Positions 35,466 to 49,733 of a stretch of 64,000 nucleotides of DNA are shown here, piece after piece. The position numbers and the translations under genes were made by a program. Every line of letters starts with the position of its first letter. Positions within the stretch are counted from its first letter, which is position 1. Below the pieces are notes generated by a model. The model saw only the letters and a program-made list of their open reading frames with translations. It was not told the origin of the DNA and did not search any database. The DNA lies in the NCBI RefSeq assembly GCF_963675165.1, contig NC_087385.1, positions 268,501-332,500 of the forward strand, read 5' to 3'. This DNA is from Halichondria panicea. Its lineage: Eukaryota; Porifera; Demospongiae; Suberitida; Halichondriidae.

Positions 35466-35657
35466 GAGTTGAAGTGTTTCCTGCCCACAGGACCTGACCC
35501 ACCAGCACTGGACCCAGAGGCAGAGGAAGTGGATATGATAGAGAGTGAGGGGACGAGGGTAGTGGGCGGGGCACAAGGGGGTGGAGCCATATACGATGAA
35601 GATGAGGAGGATGAAGGAGTGGGCAGGGCACAGAGGGTGGGCTGCTCTCAACAGTGA
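35466..35657 (+). pseudogene. DNAJA2-like fragment J4 (exon E only)
   Basis: Only the last exon remains (192 nt, in frame): ELKCFLPTGPDPPALDPEAE, then EVDMIESEGTR, an Asp/Glu-rich stretch and VGCSQQ-stop. It lacks the extra base seen in J0-J3 and so keeps the presumed ancestral frame. The other DnaJ exons of this unit are replaced by the ZFAND1 / ZCCHC-like / LC3-like block. Confidence 0.8.
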
Positions 35658-35955
35658 CACTCTTAGGAACTCTATATATTCACCGCTTTGATTGTATTTA
35701 TGGACTGGTTTTGTGGTTACTGCTATTGTTCTAATTATGTGAATAACGTTTGCCCATACCACTCATCATAATTATTGTGAACGGTAATATTGATTAGCAT
35801 GAGACTGAGATAAAGTCAATAGTAATCATCATAATAGGAGAGTGCAAACACACACTACAAAAGCCAAAGCTATAAAAATATTATAAAGTAATTAAAAAAT
35901 CAATAATTAAGAAAAAGACATGTACTAGATAGATAAGTGTTCACATTGTTCATAG

Positions 35956-38900
35956 TTAAAAGGGTGCTATTTTGTTCAGTTCCACCATCACCTGTGCCAT
36001 GCTGGGTCGATGGCTGGGCTCTCTCTTAGTGCAGTGGAGTATCAGCTCGTACACTGCAGGATGCTGCCTCTGTACTTGGAGAATCATGTCTCGATAATGT
36101 TCAGCACTTGGGAATCTACTAGCGGTCACCTCACAGAGGACAATGCCGTAGCTGTACACATCGATCTTGACAGACTGTCTCAGAGGTGGAGTGAGAGGAT
36201 CAAAGGCTTGAGGGATGACTTCAGGAGGGGAGTAGATTATGGCCCCCTCTCCCATCGTATGAGCATGCTGCAGGAAGTTGGCTGAGCCGAGGTCAGAGAC
36301 CTTCCCCTTCCACTGGTGGTTGGGCATTCGCTGGAGGAGGACGTTGGGAGCACTCACATCACGGTGGATGATGGGATCGTAGCGCTGGTGCAGGTAGTTC
36401 AGAGCGAGGGCAATGTCCATGAAGATCGAAAGGCGGTTTCCTGGGTCCAGTTGATTCCTCTCGTACGCTTGTCGGAGATTCATGTCCAGAAGCTCGGTGA
36501 TGATGAGAGGAGGGGACTGGTCAAACACTGCCCCAATGAACTGCACCAGGTTGGGGTGTCGTACTTCAGCCAAGAGCCTCATTTCTCTCTGGAGTCTCTC
36601 TAGATTGCGTGGGTTGACAATGGCAGCAAAGAGTCGCTTGACGGCCACCGTCACTGTTCCCTCCAGCACCTCCCCCCATCCTCCAGTGCCAATCGTTCTC
36701 ATCGTGATCACTCTGTTAGCCGGAATCCTCCACACCTCTGTGTTGTGTGCTGCCAACTCTTTCGTCTTGCCTTCTAACTCCCTCTCTAGAGCTGTGATTC
36801 GAGCAGACAGGTCAGCTTCTCTTCTGTTGGCCTCAGCCAATTCTCGACCTTTCACTTGTAAAAGTAATTGTGTAGCTTGCTCTCTTTGCTCTGCCAGCTG
36901 TGCTCTTTCCTCCGCATCTCCATGACGACAATTGGCCTCGGTCAATTCTCTAGCTTGTGTAGCTAATTCTCGATCTTTCTCTTGCAACTGTAGTTGGTGG
37001 TGACGTTGAGTGTCGTGCTCTCTCTGCTCTGCTGCTCGTAGCTGTTGTTCCAGAGCCCTCACCCGGTCTCGAGAGGAGTGGTCGCTGGTCTCACTGACTG
37101 ATGAGGCACGAGCAGTTGCTTGTCTGATCCTCTTCTCACTCAATCGCTGGGCGGAGCCTCTAGTGTCGTTGTGGACCACATCCACGAGAGTCCACTTCCC
37201 AGCCAAGGGTCCAGCAACAGACGCTGAGGGTCCAGTCAACTCTGTAGGGGGGATTAAGGAACAAATGTAACAGTATATGCATTCAGAGTCATTGACACAT
37301 GTATTGTGTGTACTTGTCTATCAGACAATAGTTGCCATGGCTACATGTACTAGTAGCTGCTCACCAAATCTCAGTATGGTGGTCTCAGCAACTATCTCAT
37401 TATTCTCTGAAATGCCTCCAAACACGAGGACCTCAGTGAGTCCTGGTCCCAGACTGGTGGCAGTGATGGAGTGGTAGGAACGTGGTGTCATTGACTCAGG
37501 AGGTGTCACCTGGAGGCACAAAAAATAATGCTCTGATAAATAAATGTTGAGTGTACAGTAGTACTGTGTATTCTGAACAGATCATCAGATAATCCATGTA
37601 CTGTATGAAATAAATATAACATTACAACACGAGGAATCTCAAGGCTATGTGTTTTATATTACAGTGACCCTTTACCAAATTATGCCTCGAGGCTACGCGA
37701 CCGTGTATGGAAGGGACTGTATGACTTTTATTACACGCTTGTAACCTTGACAACGTGACATAATACAGTAAAGGTGTGTGTACATAGCACAAGTATTTAA
37801 CATCCTCCTAGACTTCAAAGTTATTTACTCTTGTAAATGAACGTCTCGTATCTCTTTATTACGTCCATTTATTACACGTACACTAACAGTTCATAATAAG
37901 ACAAGACTCACCTCTGTCCACTTGACAGCGTCAACATTAAGTGTCCACATGTCCCCCAGTGTCTCTTTGCCTTTATCCAGTCCTCCGTACACCAGTAGTT
38001 GAGGGTGGTCCTGGCCATAGTTGAGACAACAGGCAGCATGGCATGCCCTCTCCACTGGCCATGGCTCTCCCTGTACTGGCTTCACCTTAGTGACCTCCTA
38101 CACACAGTGAACACACAGTATTGTGCATTTCAATGTGGCAGTACTAATTCCAACTCACCATGGTATTGAAATTAAACAGGTAGACTTCATTGAGCCTACC
38201 ACGACGACCAGATTGGATCCCTCCAAAGAGGACTGCCCTGTGCTGGTCCACCATGGTGAAGGTGAAGTGGGAACAGGGAGGAGGTCTCTCTCCTCTGAGC
38301 TCAGGGGACGACCAGACACCTGGAAGTGGGGGTGGGGCAATTTAGAGAATGGTACAATGTTACATCATCCTTATAACATTGATTGATATGAAAGTGAACA
38401 TGGTTTCCTATGTGAGTGAGGGTGGGACTCCGCCCACCAGTAGCTAGATACCCTATAAGTGTATGTAATGAAAACATACAGCGAATGTGCACGTTGACAA
38501 AAGTTACCATTTTGTGTGTCAAAGAAATGGAACTCGTTTGTCCGTCCACTTCCATCAGACCGTCCAGTCTTGGTGAATGCTGATCCTGGTTGTGTGGTGC
38601 CCTCAATACCGTATCCTCCAAAGCAGCACAGAGTTCTCTCATTCACACGAACAAGTCCACAGAAAGCCTTTTTCATAGGCTGACTACCAGAGGTTTGAAC
38701 TTTGGTCCACTGGAGAGTGTCCAGATCAAGCTTGCTCATGTCATTAAAATAAGAAGACCGGTCCTTACCACCAAAGGTGTACAGGCAACGACCTACACAA
38801 ACAGAACAACCACCATACTTTCCAGGGGGTAGAGGTCCAGTGGTGGGCAAGAGGCTCCACAGCTCAGTGCTTGGATCATACACAGCAATGATGTTAGACC

Positions 38901-38997
38901 CCTTCAGTCCTGGACCAGCCCCTCTCCACCTGTAATGGTGTCCGTCAACTGCAGAGAATTGACCAAAACGAGGTGATGGTTCAACTGGAGCATCCAT
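35956..38997 (-). CDS. Kelch propeller / coiled-coil / TKL-like kinase K5 (intact, 755 aa)
   Basis: Exons 38508-38997, 38159-38319, 37912-38097, 37365-37509, 35956-37241; phases 1/0/0/1 and 755 codons plus stop. Start at MDAPVEPSPRFG (38997). Six Kelch blades in exons 1-4 (about residues 1-327), a long coiled coil, then the kinase with GTGGWGEV, VAVKRL, HRDVSAPNVLL, SDLGSAN, YSPPEV and DVYSYG. N-lobe of the VNPRNLERLQ subtype. Loops are its own: RYG-GC in blade 2 entry, KDRSSYFND after blade 2 Gly-Gly, ISENNEIVAE in blade 6. Exons 2 and 3 are closest to K1 and K6. Likely a functional cytosolic kinase, target unknown. Confidence 0.88.
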
Positions 38998-39667
38998 TAC
39001 CTGCACAGGAGTGATCATGAGACAGTGTTTATGCCATCACACACACACACAATCATTGGTTGAGCCTGGACTAAGATTATGCATGCTAGCTATAGGACCT
39101 AACCAGATCAACAACCATCACATGACTGACATGAACTCTGTATATCTATAGCAGCAATGAGACACAGCATTTCAACTTACAAGTCATGGACAGTAGAACA
39201 CTCCCTCAGAGATATCAGAGAGCTGCTATTGTTGTTGGAGTTCTGTTGATCTTGCATAACAGCCACGCCCCCACTATTGCAAAGGTTATGAGGAGCCCAC
39301 TCCCAAATTGCAAAATGGGTGGAGGAGGTGTAGAGATCTGAAGGTTGTCTAGCGCTGCAGCGCAGGAGTACTAGGAATATTGCACATACAGCTTATACCC
39401 ATAGGCCTGTCAATGGGCAATATTATAGGTCTAGGTCTAGTCTAGTTGCAGAGCATGTCCTACAATGTGTAAAGATTGCTCATGACAGTGTGTGTATTTA
39501 TCATTGTGTAGAGGAGATGTGTTTGTTGAGTGGGAGCATCCTCCGTCACCACCACTCTCCAGTATCCATGGAGATGACACTATCCTCTTTGAGCTCCTGA
39601 GAACTAAATAACATTCAACAGTTGACGACATCGACAATCGACGATGCAATTACGTTAGAATCCAGCC
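38998..39667. other. Head-to-head 5' interval between K5 and DnaJ J5
   Basis: Same conserved layout (CA tract near 39038, putative K5 5' UTR donor near 39176-39181, conserved unassigned block near 39480-39640). Small local duplications ('caaattgcaaaatggg', 'gctgcagcgcagg') are private to this copy. Confidence 0.45.
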
Positions 39668-39679
39668 ATGGATGACATG

Positions 39680-39841
39680 TGCACAGACTGTGGGGGGTCT
39701 GGTATCAAGGTGACCCACCGCCCACTCAGCCCTGTCATGATGCAGCAGATACAGAGCGTGTGCACAGACTGTGGGGGGTCTGGTATCAAGGTGACCCACC
39801 GTCCACTCGGCCCCGGCATGATGCAGCAGATACATAGCGTG
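39680..39841 (+). repeat. 81-bp zinc-finger tandem repeat, two copies (J5)
   Basis: Two copies of the 27-residue CTDCGGSG...QSV unit, in frame with the rest of the exon. First copy has HRPLSPVMM, second HRPLGPGMM. Confidence 0.9.
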
Positions 39842-40152
39842 TGCACAGACTGTGGGGGGTCTGATGATTACATAAGAGACAAGGACAAGTGCAAGAAATG
39901 TAAAGGAAAGTGTCTCGTGGAAATCAACCACAAACAAGCGGTATGAGAATAATTAGAGCACTGCTGTTAGTGAGTCTATGCCAGCCACAATCACTTAGAG
40001 ACACTTTCCACTGGAATAATTAATATGGGCTATAATTTATGGACAGTCATGAAATGTGGTCCCAAGTGCCAATTTTTGATAAGCCCAATTAATTTATTTC
40101 TGGTTACCTACTTTCAGTGACTTTGTGGTATCCTTACTCTTTCAGTTGGTAC

Positions 40153-41912
40153 GTTCAACCATTGATAGTAGAGGGAGAGTGATTGGAAACTCCTGCGATT
40201 ACAGTAAACAACCGCATTGCGCTTGCTCCGTAAATTATCGTACAACACTACACTCACAATAAATAACAAGTGGCGGTCAAAGCAGTTAGAGCAGCTATTA
40301 GCAGCTATTCTGGAGGATGAGGAGTTCCTATAGTCTTCCTATTGGACACTCCAAGGTTGAAAGATGGAAAGAAACTGAGGAGAAGATGAAGGACGATATA
40401 GATACTATAGTTTAGCTGTGTTTATGTGCAATGTGTTTATACAATGTTTTAATCATCAATATTCAGTTCATACTTCACATACATGTAAATCATCGTCATA
40501 AATGATATGACCAACAGATATATAAACTGAAAATTAATCTATCTAGTGTCTTGGGTGAGATCAAAAAGGGGTTTTCTGTCTTCGTTCTTACTTAATCTTC
40601 GAGGTCGAAACTTCACGGCATCTACACATGTACAAAAAGGAAGTTGAGATGGTGGAAAGTAGTTGAAGCCATGCACAATATGAACCCTAGGTAATGATTA
40701 CCACTAACAATTAAATGCACATATTCATCCAACACCATGAAATAATTACACAAAATGTGCGCATAAATCGTAACAAAAGATACATTAGGTAAATTTCCTC
40801 CATCAATAACCAATAACACAACCTAATACATTGTTCAAGCCATTCAGATGAATGAGTAGGCCTAGAATTAGCTTAACTTGGTCTGAGGAAAGATTCATGA
40901 AAGCCTGAAAAATTACACAAAGTGATTTTTTAACAACAGTAGTAAATTTTTTTTGTCTATTAATTTATTCCTTACTTTTACTGCATCTTCATCACCAGTA
41001 AGTATCACTTCCTACTTGCTACGACTCTGTGTCGACTAAGCATAAGAAGTGTACTGTTCACTTTCTTTGTTTATCAACAATATTGGCAGTACACATGGTT
41101 CAGCGGAAGTGACGTTTTTACTAGCAATCATGTAAGCATTTCCAATCCCTCTCCCTCTACTATCAATGGTTCAACCATAGATTGAACAGTAGGAGGGATT
41201 GGAAACGACCATGCAGGCCCCTCTGTGTAAACCGGTGAAACACTCCGCGTTATGATTTTGCGCTCGCTTAGTTTTTACTGTACTCTAGTTGTATATTTCA
41301 ACTGTTTCTAGCTCTCCTATCCACTAGCGATCACTCAGAGGCTGGGAGGTACTCTAGAGAAGTAAATTTACACCACTGACTAAGTAAATTGTCTTTTACT
41401 CCGTTTTTGAGTTTAGCCCATGTCAACTTTTCTCTTTCCCTCCTGTGAAGATGAAACAGCAAAGACATTGCTTGACTTGGTTATTATGTATCTCAGTGCT
41501 ATATAGCATGGTTTCATGCTATGGATAAGCTGTACTGTTTATAAACATTTGCGGTATATAGTCTTGCTTTAGTGTACTTTTAGACACACCACGGGCCTTG
41601 ACCTCTCACGACTTCATAGTAATAAGGGCTATTCCTTCTTGTATAGCATTTATTTGTTTAGTGATAGTGGCTGAGTTGCTTAGTCGACATTTAGAGCTAC
41701 ATTCTCTTTAATTTTTAGAATAATCGTGATCATTAAAAGTGATCAATTTCACCATTTCTATGTACAGCACATTGTATGGCAGCAAGACAGGTAATGAGCA
41801 TGCTGACTATATATATAATCCTTTGTAGTTTTAGCCACGCCCTATAACGCGGAGTGTTTCACGCAAACATGTTCCTTTCCAATCCTTCCTACTGTTCTAT
41901 CTATGGTTCAAC
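40153..41912. mobile_element. Pair of abutting inverted-repeat elements in J5 intron
   Basis: 40153-41176 is the TTCAACCATTGATAGTAGAG subtype and 41169-41912 the TTCAACCATAGATTGAACAG subtype. They are arranged exactly as in unit 3 (22685-24508), so both were in place before units 3 and 5 separated. No transposase. Confidence 0.6.
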
Positions 41913-43237
41913 CATTTTTTCACCTATTTTCGATAACCAAAGATGGTACTAGTCACGTGATGTTAGCCTATAATTATAATATGTTTCCTACGTGTTACAT
42001 TATTATTTAACCTCTGAACTCTAAACACTTTATGTCTTGTCTCTTCAGAACACTGCTGGTGACGACCAAAGTGACAAGGTAAGTACAACTACTCACAAAT
42101 GTGTGGTAATCTACTCTCTAGACTGCAAGCACTGTAGAATGGCAGCTCTATCCACACATTGTAAGACCTGTGTACCCTGTAATGTTATCATCACCTAATC
42201 TCAGCATTACTAAATTGTTGCGATCATATTCAATTAAACGTGAGGGGGGTTGTAGTTGAACATCTTTTAACAGCCATAACTTTCCTACCGTTGATCCAAT
42301 GTCAAAAATTATAATTTTCTGAAAGCTTAGAAAGAGACCTTTCAAATGATGTGTTTCAATCCAAAATTTAGATGGGGCCATAATTTGTCATTTTTCGGCT
42401 AATAATATCCATGGTGTGGCCAAATTGGCAAATAGTTTTATCACTCAAATATAAACTTAGATGATATCATTTTAAAGATATCTTTCTATATAAGATCAGA
42501 ATATCAGGAAATCGTTGAAATTTGACTATTGTAACACAAGTTATGGCCACTCAAAGATGCGCACTACAAAGACACATTAAATACTGTTGCTACCATTAAT
42601 GTTCATGTCTGACCAGGTTCCAGTGAGTATGGGAATGAGACACGAGAGCAAAAGATTCCGAGGCATGGCTGATGAGATGCCAGATAGAGAACCTGGGGAC
42701 ATGAACGTCGTCTTGCAGCAGCTGGATCACACCGACTACAGGAGAGTCGACTGTGACCTGTTTGTGGAGAAGAGCATCAGTTTAAGGGAGGCCTTGTGTG
42801 GCTTCACTTGCACTCTGTACCCCCTGGACGGGAGGAACATGGGTGTGTCCAGGTCACCAGGAGCAGTGCTGTCACCAGGTGAGTAGGTGGCTGGTAGGAG
42901 GAGGATTGTGTATAGGGCTGCCTTTGAGAGGAGTGTACATACAAGCTATTATAGTGTGTCCCAGCCTTACAAGCTGAGGGGACATGTGTTAGGGTTAGGT
43001 ACCTTAGGACTGTTGATCTGGCAGCTTTAACAAGACTTAGGCTATTTATTATCAAGGGCGTATACACCCTTGTTATTATCCATGAGAACCAAAGCAACTG
43101 AATTGAAAGTGATAGCTAAGAGTACCAGTGTGAAGGAGAGAGGTTCATTGAGGTGTACTGGCATGGCTGTCTTATATATAGTGACATCCTTCTTGTTCTT
43201 CAATACACTGTAGAGGTGGTGTGGCCAAATTGGCAAA

Positions 43238-43436
43238 TACCGTGTAGCGGATATTTCGAGGGTATAAATGTTTGTGGTTTTTGCTGATCAAGCATCTACC
43301 GCGAACATTTATTCCCACGAATTTAATATCGCACACATACACGCTGCAGAAAGACTGCTATTCTGAATTCCTGAAAACCTTTCTAACAGTCAATCCGCAA
43401 AAGTGTATACCCTCGAAATATACCCGCTATACGGTA
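43238..43436. mobile_element. TACCGTATAGCG family MITE in J5 intron
   Basis: Inverted ends TACCGTGTAGCGGATATTTC and CGCTATACGGTA; same position as the unit 1, 2 and 6 copies. Confidence 0.7.
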
Positions 43437-43765
43437 GTTTTATCACTCAAATATGAAATTTGATGATATCATTTTAGAGAAGAAGCTCTTTCAGATGCTT
43501 AATTCCCAAATTTGGAACGGGTCATAATTAGGGTTAGGTATAGGACTTTTGATCTTTATTTCCTCACTTCATGTGTATGTATTTATAGTCTTGTGGTCAT
43601 GTGCAATACTAACAGTGGTTGTGTTGTGTGGGCAGTATTGTACGTAGGTACATGTACAGTTGCTAAAAAGCTACGAAAACTCTGCCAATCTAATTACAAC
43701 ATACTGAAAGTAGTATCAATTGAGTTTACAATGTGTGTGTACATGTACAGTACAGTACAGTACAG

Positions 43766-44610
<845 letters not shown>

Positions 44611-44689
44611 TCATGTGATATGTGTGTGCAGTGTAGGCAGCCTCTCAATACACAGGCCTCCACTGTATAGCAATGTACTTTACCCCCCC

Positions 44690-44724
44690 CCCACACACAC
44701 CCACACACACACACACACACACGT

Positions 44725-44774
<50 letters not shown>

Positions 44775-44800
44775 ACACACACACCCCCACACACACACAG
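44690..44800. repeat. (AC)n tract before DnaJ exon E, copy J5
   Basis: AC-rich, with interruptions, about 80 bp from the end of the giant GT tract and inverse to it, so the pair could form a very large hairpin. Confidence 0.9.
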
Positions 44801-45286
44801 GTGTTGGAGTGTCTCCTGCCCACAGGACCTGACCCACCAGCACTGGACCCAGAGGCAGAGGAAGTGGATATGATAGAGAGTGAGGGGACGAGGGGAGTGG
44901 GCGGGGCACAAAGGGGTGGAGCCATATACGATGAAGATGAGGAGGATGAAGGAGTGGGCGGGGCACAGAGGGTGGGCTGCTCTCAACAGTGACACTCTTA
45001 GGAACTCTATATTCACCGCTTTGATTGTATTTATAGACTGGTTTTGTGGTTATTGCTATTGTTCTAAATATGTGAATAACGTTTGCCCATACCACTCATC
45101 ATAATTATTGTGAACGGTAATATTGATTAGCATGAGACTGAGATAAAGTCAATAGTAATCATCATAATAGGAGAGTGCAAACACACACTACAAAAGCCAA
45201 TGCTAAAATAAAAATCATAAAGTTATTAAAATCAATATTCAATACAAAGACGCTGCTAGATAGATAAGTGTTCACATTGTTCATAG

Positions 45287-48200
45287 TTAAAAGGGTGCTA
45301 TTTTGTTCAGTTCCACCATCACCTGTGCCATGCTGGGTCGATGGCTGGGCTCTCTCCTAGTGCAGTGGAGTATCAGCTCGTACACTGCAGGACGCTGCCT
45401 CTGTACTTGGAGAATCATGTCTCGATAATGTTCAGCACTTGGGAATCGACTAGCGGTCACCTCACAGAGGACAATACCGTAGCTGTACACATCGATCTTG
45501 ACAGACTGTCTCAGAGGTGGAGTGAGAGGATCAAAGGCTTGAGGGATAACTTCAGGAGGGGAGTAGATTATGGCCCCCTCTCCCATCGTATGAGCATGCT
45601 GCAGGAAGTTGGCTGAGCCCAGGTCAGAGACCTTCCCCTTCCACTGGTGGTTGGGCATTCGCTGGAGGAAGACGTTGGGAGCACTCACATCACGGTGGAT
45701 GATGGGATCGTAGCGCTGGTGCAGGTAGTCCAGAGCGAGGGCAATGTCCTTGAAGATCGAGAGGCGGTTTCTTGGGTCCAGTTGATTCCTCTCGTACGCT
45801 TGTCGGAGATTCATATCCAAAAGCTCGGTGATGATGAGAGGAGGGGACTGGTCAAACACTGCCCCAATGAACTGCACCAGGTTGGGGTGTCGTACTTCAG
45901 CCAAGAACCTCATTTCTCTCTGAAGTCTCTCTAGATTGCGTGGGTTGACAATGGCAGCAAAGAGTCGCTTGACGGCCACCGTCACTGTTCCCTCCAGTAC
46001 CTCCCCCCATCCTCCAGTGCCAATCGTTCTCATCGTGATCACTCTGTTGGCCGGAATCCTCCACACCTCTGTGTTGTGTGCTGACAACTCTTTCGTCTTG
46101 CCTTCTAACTCTCTCTCTAGAGCTGTGATTCGAGCAGACAGGTCAGCTTCTCTTCTGTTGGCCTCAGCCAATTCTCGATCTTTCACTTGTAAAAGTAATT
46201 GTGTAGCTTGCTCTCTTTGCTCTGCCAGCTGTGCTCTTTCCTCCGCATCTCCATGACAACGGTTGGCCTCGGTCAATTCTCTAGCTTGTGTAGCTAATTC
46301 TCGATCTTTCTCTTGCAACTGTAGTTGGTGGTGACGTTGAGTGTCGTGCTCTCTCTGCTCTGCTGCTCGTAGCTGTTGTTCCAGAGCCCTCACCCGGTCT
46401 TGAGAGGAGTGGTCGCTGGTCTCACTGACTGATGAGGCACGAGCAGTTGCTTGTCTGATCCTCTTCTCTCTCAGTCGCTGGGCGGAGCCTCTAGTGTCGT
46501 TGTGGGCCACATCCACGAGAGCCCACTTCCCAGCCGAGGGTCCAGCAACAGACGCTGAGGGTCCAGTCAACTCTGTAGGGGGGATTAAGGAACAAATGTA
46601 ACAGTATATGCATTCAGAGTCATTGACACATGTATTGTGTGTACTTGTCTATCAGACAATAGTTGCCATGGCTACATGTACTAGTAGCTGCTCACCAAAT
46701 CTCAGTATGGTGGTCTTTGCATAGGGTACAATGACAGAACGGCCTCCAAACACGAGGACCTCAGTGAGTCCTGGTCCCAGACTGGTGGCAGTGATGGAGT
46801 GGAGGCAACGTGGTGTCATTGACTCAGGAGGTGTCACCTGGAGGCATAAAATAATGCTCTGATAAATAAATGTTGAGTGTACAGTAGTACTGTGTATTCT
46901 GAACAGATCATCAGATAATCCATGTACTGTATGAAATAAATATAACATTACAACACGAGGAATCTCAAGGATCTGTGTTTTATATTACAGTGACCCTTTA
47001 CCAAATTATGCCTCGAGGCTACGCGAACGTGTACGGAAGGGACTGTATGACTTTTATTACACGCTTGTAACCTTGACAACGTGATATAATACAGTGAAGG
47101 TGTATGTACATAGCACAAGTATTTAACATCCTCCTAGACTTCAAAGTTATTTACTCTTGTAAATGAACGTCTCGTATCTCTTTATTACGTCCATTTATTA
47201 CACGTACACTAACAGTTCATAATAAGACAAGACTCACCTCTGTCCACTGGACAGTGTCTACATCCGACTAGAAAAACATTTGCAATGTGAAAAATTGCTA
47301 GGATTGGCCAGGGGAACCACAAAAAAGCGTGGGAACAAGAAATCAGACGAGAGCATAACTCCAATCCGTTACAACGTCAATCACATGTATACTGGTAGTT
47401 TTCCCATGTTTTCCCAGCCAATATGCCACGCAATTTTTACTGGTGGAGTGATGACCAATCCCTATATATATTTATTATACATCCATTTTAGAATGTGGGG
47501 CACATAATCATGATGATTTGTGATGAATTGATGTTCCTAATACATGCAGTGTAGAGCACAGGTACACACAGTCCATCCATGCGTAGTAACATGCACGGAC
47601 CGTACTGGTGACTGCATGGAATGATGTGGTGGATGGAAGCTGATAGGTGGATCTGGAACACAGTCTATTATTTAATATACTATGTATTGTACATGTTCAT
47701 GACGTTGTAACGGATTGGAGATATGCTCTCGTCTGATTTCTTGTTCCCACGCTTTTTTGTGGTTCCCCTGGCCAATCCTAGCAATTTTTCACATTGCAAA
47801 TGTTTTTCTAGTCGGATTCCCTTTCTTTTTCAGTACAGTTTACGTATCATGACATGCATAAGTGGAACGTCAAGAGGCAGTACAAGAAGAGAAGACAGGA
47901 CTAATCAGATATCTTCTCGAATATCTCTGGACTAATAATTATAGTATAATGAGTAATAATTTATTGCTTGATAATTATGTTGAATTTGCGAATCATTATT
48001 AAATGACAGCCATTTTAAGAGCATGATATCTAGCCAGTGCATATAGCATGCCTGTCAGAGAAAGGGAGCTAGAGCTGAACAGTGTGAAGAAAAGGAGCAC
48101 CTCAGGCTCTGGAAAAGCACTGCTGCACTGATTTTAGGCGCACGGTTTATTAGCCACGCCTATCTATTATTATTGGCCACAACGCAATTGCTGAGTCATT

Positions 48201-48371
48201 AAAGATGGCGGAATTGTCTAGGTGAGAGAAATAGAGACTGAGAGGTCATCTGCCTCGTGGAAGCAATCGCAAATCTGAAGAAGCGCTTTGTAATCCAGGT
48301 TGTAGTCGTTTGGAAACCCTGTGCAGAATGTCCTGGAGATGGCTGTACTTGGAGTAAATGCTGGGCAAGAA

Positions 48372-48412
<41 letters not shown>

Positions 48413-49733
48413 GTCAGTCAGACAAAGAGCGGTGAAACGTCGAAATAGTGCAATTTTTAAAATGAAAATATTCATTCATTAAAATGTTTATGGATTATGA
48501 AATGAGAGATACAAAGAGAGAAAAGGCTAAATAAACTATCTGTTCAGCCAGTTTCTTGATGTGGCCTTTCCCTGCAGAGATAGAACAGTTTGAACATGAG
48601 TCAAAATAATTGAAATATTGCTAAACACGGGCAAACCCACTGCCAATCCTATGTAAAACCTACTGGTTTTACTAATTAAGTGTCCACATGTCCCCCAGAG
48701 CCGTGACGTCATTATCCTGCCCTCCGTACACCAGTAGTTGAGGGTGGTCCTGGCCATAGTTGAGACAACAGGCAGCATGGACTGACCTCTCCACTGGCCA
48801 TGGCTCTCCCTGTACTGGCTTCACCTTAGTGACCTCCTACACACAGTGAACACACAGTATTGTGCATTTCAATGTGGCAGTACTAATTACAACTCACCAT
48901 GGTCCTGAAGTCAAACAAGTACACTTCATTGACTCTACCACTGCCAGATTGGTTCCCTCCAAAGAGGACTGCCCTGTGCTGGTCCACCATGGTGAAGGTG
49001 AAGTGGGAACAGGGAGGAGGTCTCTCTCCTCTGAGCTCAGGGGACGACCAGACACCTGGAAGTGGGGGTGGGGCAATTTACAGAATAGTACAATGTTACA
49101 TCATCCTTATAACATTGATTGATATGAAAGTGAACATGGTTTCCTATGTGAGTGAGGGTGGGACTCCGCCCATCAGTAGCTAGATACCCTATAAGTGTAT
49201 GCAATGAAAACATACAGCGAATGTGCACGTTGACAAAAGTTACCATTTTGTGTGTCAAAGAAATGGAATTCGTTTGTACATCCTGCACTTCCATCAGACA
49301 ATCTAGTCTTGGTGAATGTTGATCCTGGTTGTGTGGTGCCCTCAATACCGTGTCCTCCAAAGCAGCACAGAGTTCTCTCATTCACACGGACAAGTCCACA
49401 GAAAGCCTTTTTCATAGGCTGACTACCAGAGGTTTGAACTTTGGTCCACTGGAGAGTGTCCAGATCAAGCTTGCTCATGTCATTGACGTAAGAAGACCCA
49501 TCATGACCACCAAAGGTGTACAGACAACGACCTACACAAACAGAGCAACCACCCCCCTCTCCAGGGGGTAGAGGTCCAGTGGTGGGCAAGAGGCTCCACA
49601 GCTCAGTGCTTGGATCATACACAGCAATGATGTTAGACCCCAGTCCTGGATCAACCCCCCTCCACAGATAATGGCGTCCGTCAACTGCAGAGAATTGGCC
49701 ATAACGAGGTGATGGTTCAACTGGAGCATCCAT
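45287..49733 (-). pseudogene. Kelch / coiled-coil / kinase gene K6 (exon 3 interrupted by insertion)
   Basis: Exons 49244-49733, 48898-49055, 48675-48836 plus 47238-47265 (exon 3 in two pieces), 46696-46837 and 45287-46572. A 1409-bp insertion (47266-48674) splits exon 3 after GDMWTLN and introduces a stop at once (AATTAG). All other exons are open and in phase, and the kinase has VAVK, HRD, DLG and SPPE. Blade 6 cassette is RSVIVPYAK, one residue shorter than most. Kinase variants include NVFLQR for NVLLQR and SIFKDIA for SIFMDIA. Recently inactivated, unless the insertion is removed as an intron, for which no good splice pair was seen. Confidence 0.82.
47266..47813. mobile_element. Inverted-repeat element in K6 exon 3, 113-bp arms
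   Basis: Arms 47266-47378 and 47701-47813 are inverse (GACTAGAAAAACATTTGCAA ... and its complement at the right end). The inner 320 bp is non-coding. No unambiguous target duplication. Adjacent 47814-48674 is also foreign to the gene: no gene recognised; it contains an (ACTT)n run (about 48370-48412) and 'gtgaaacgtcgaaatagtg' near 48431. It may be one composite insertion or two events. Confidence 0.75.

Larger units (their letters stand above)
26314..35829. repeat. Segmental duplication copy A (recurs at +28171)
   Basis: Everything from 26314 to at least 35829 recurs at 54485-64000 with a constant 28171-bp offset, meaning no net insertions or deletions over 9.5 kb, even across CA and C runs. 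The only base difference noticed is T at 32747 against C at 60918. The second copy runs off the window. Confidence 0.95.

Noticed and set aside
48257-48448. Small frame in the K6 insertion as a coding gene
   Set aside because: 63 codons ending in an ACTT microsatellite, no homology recognised.
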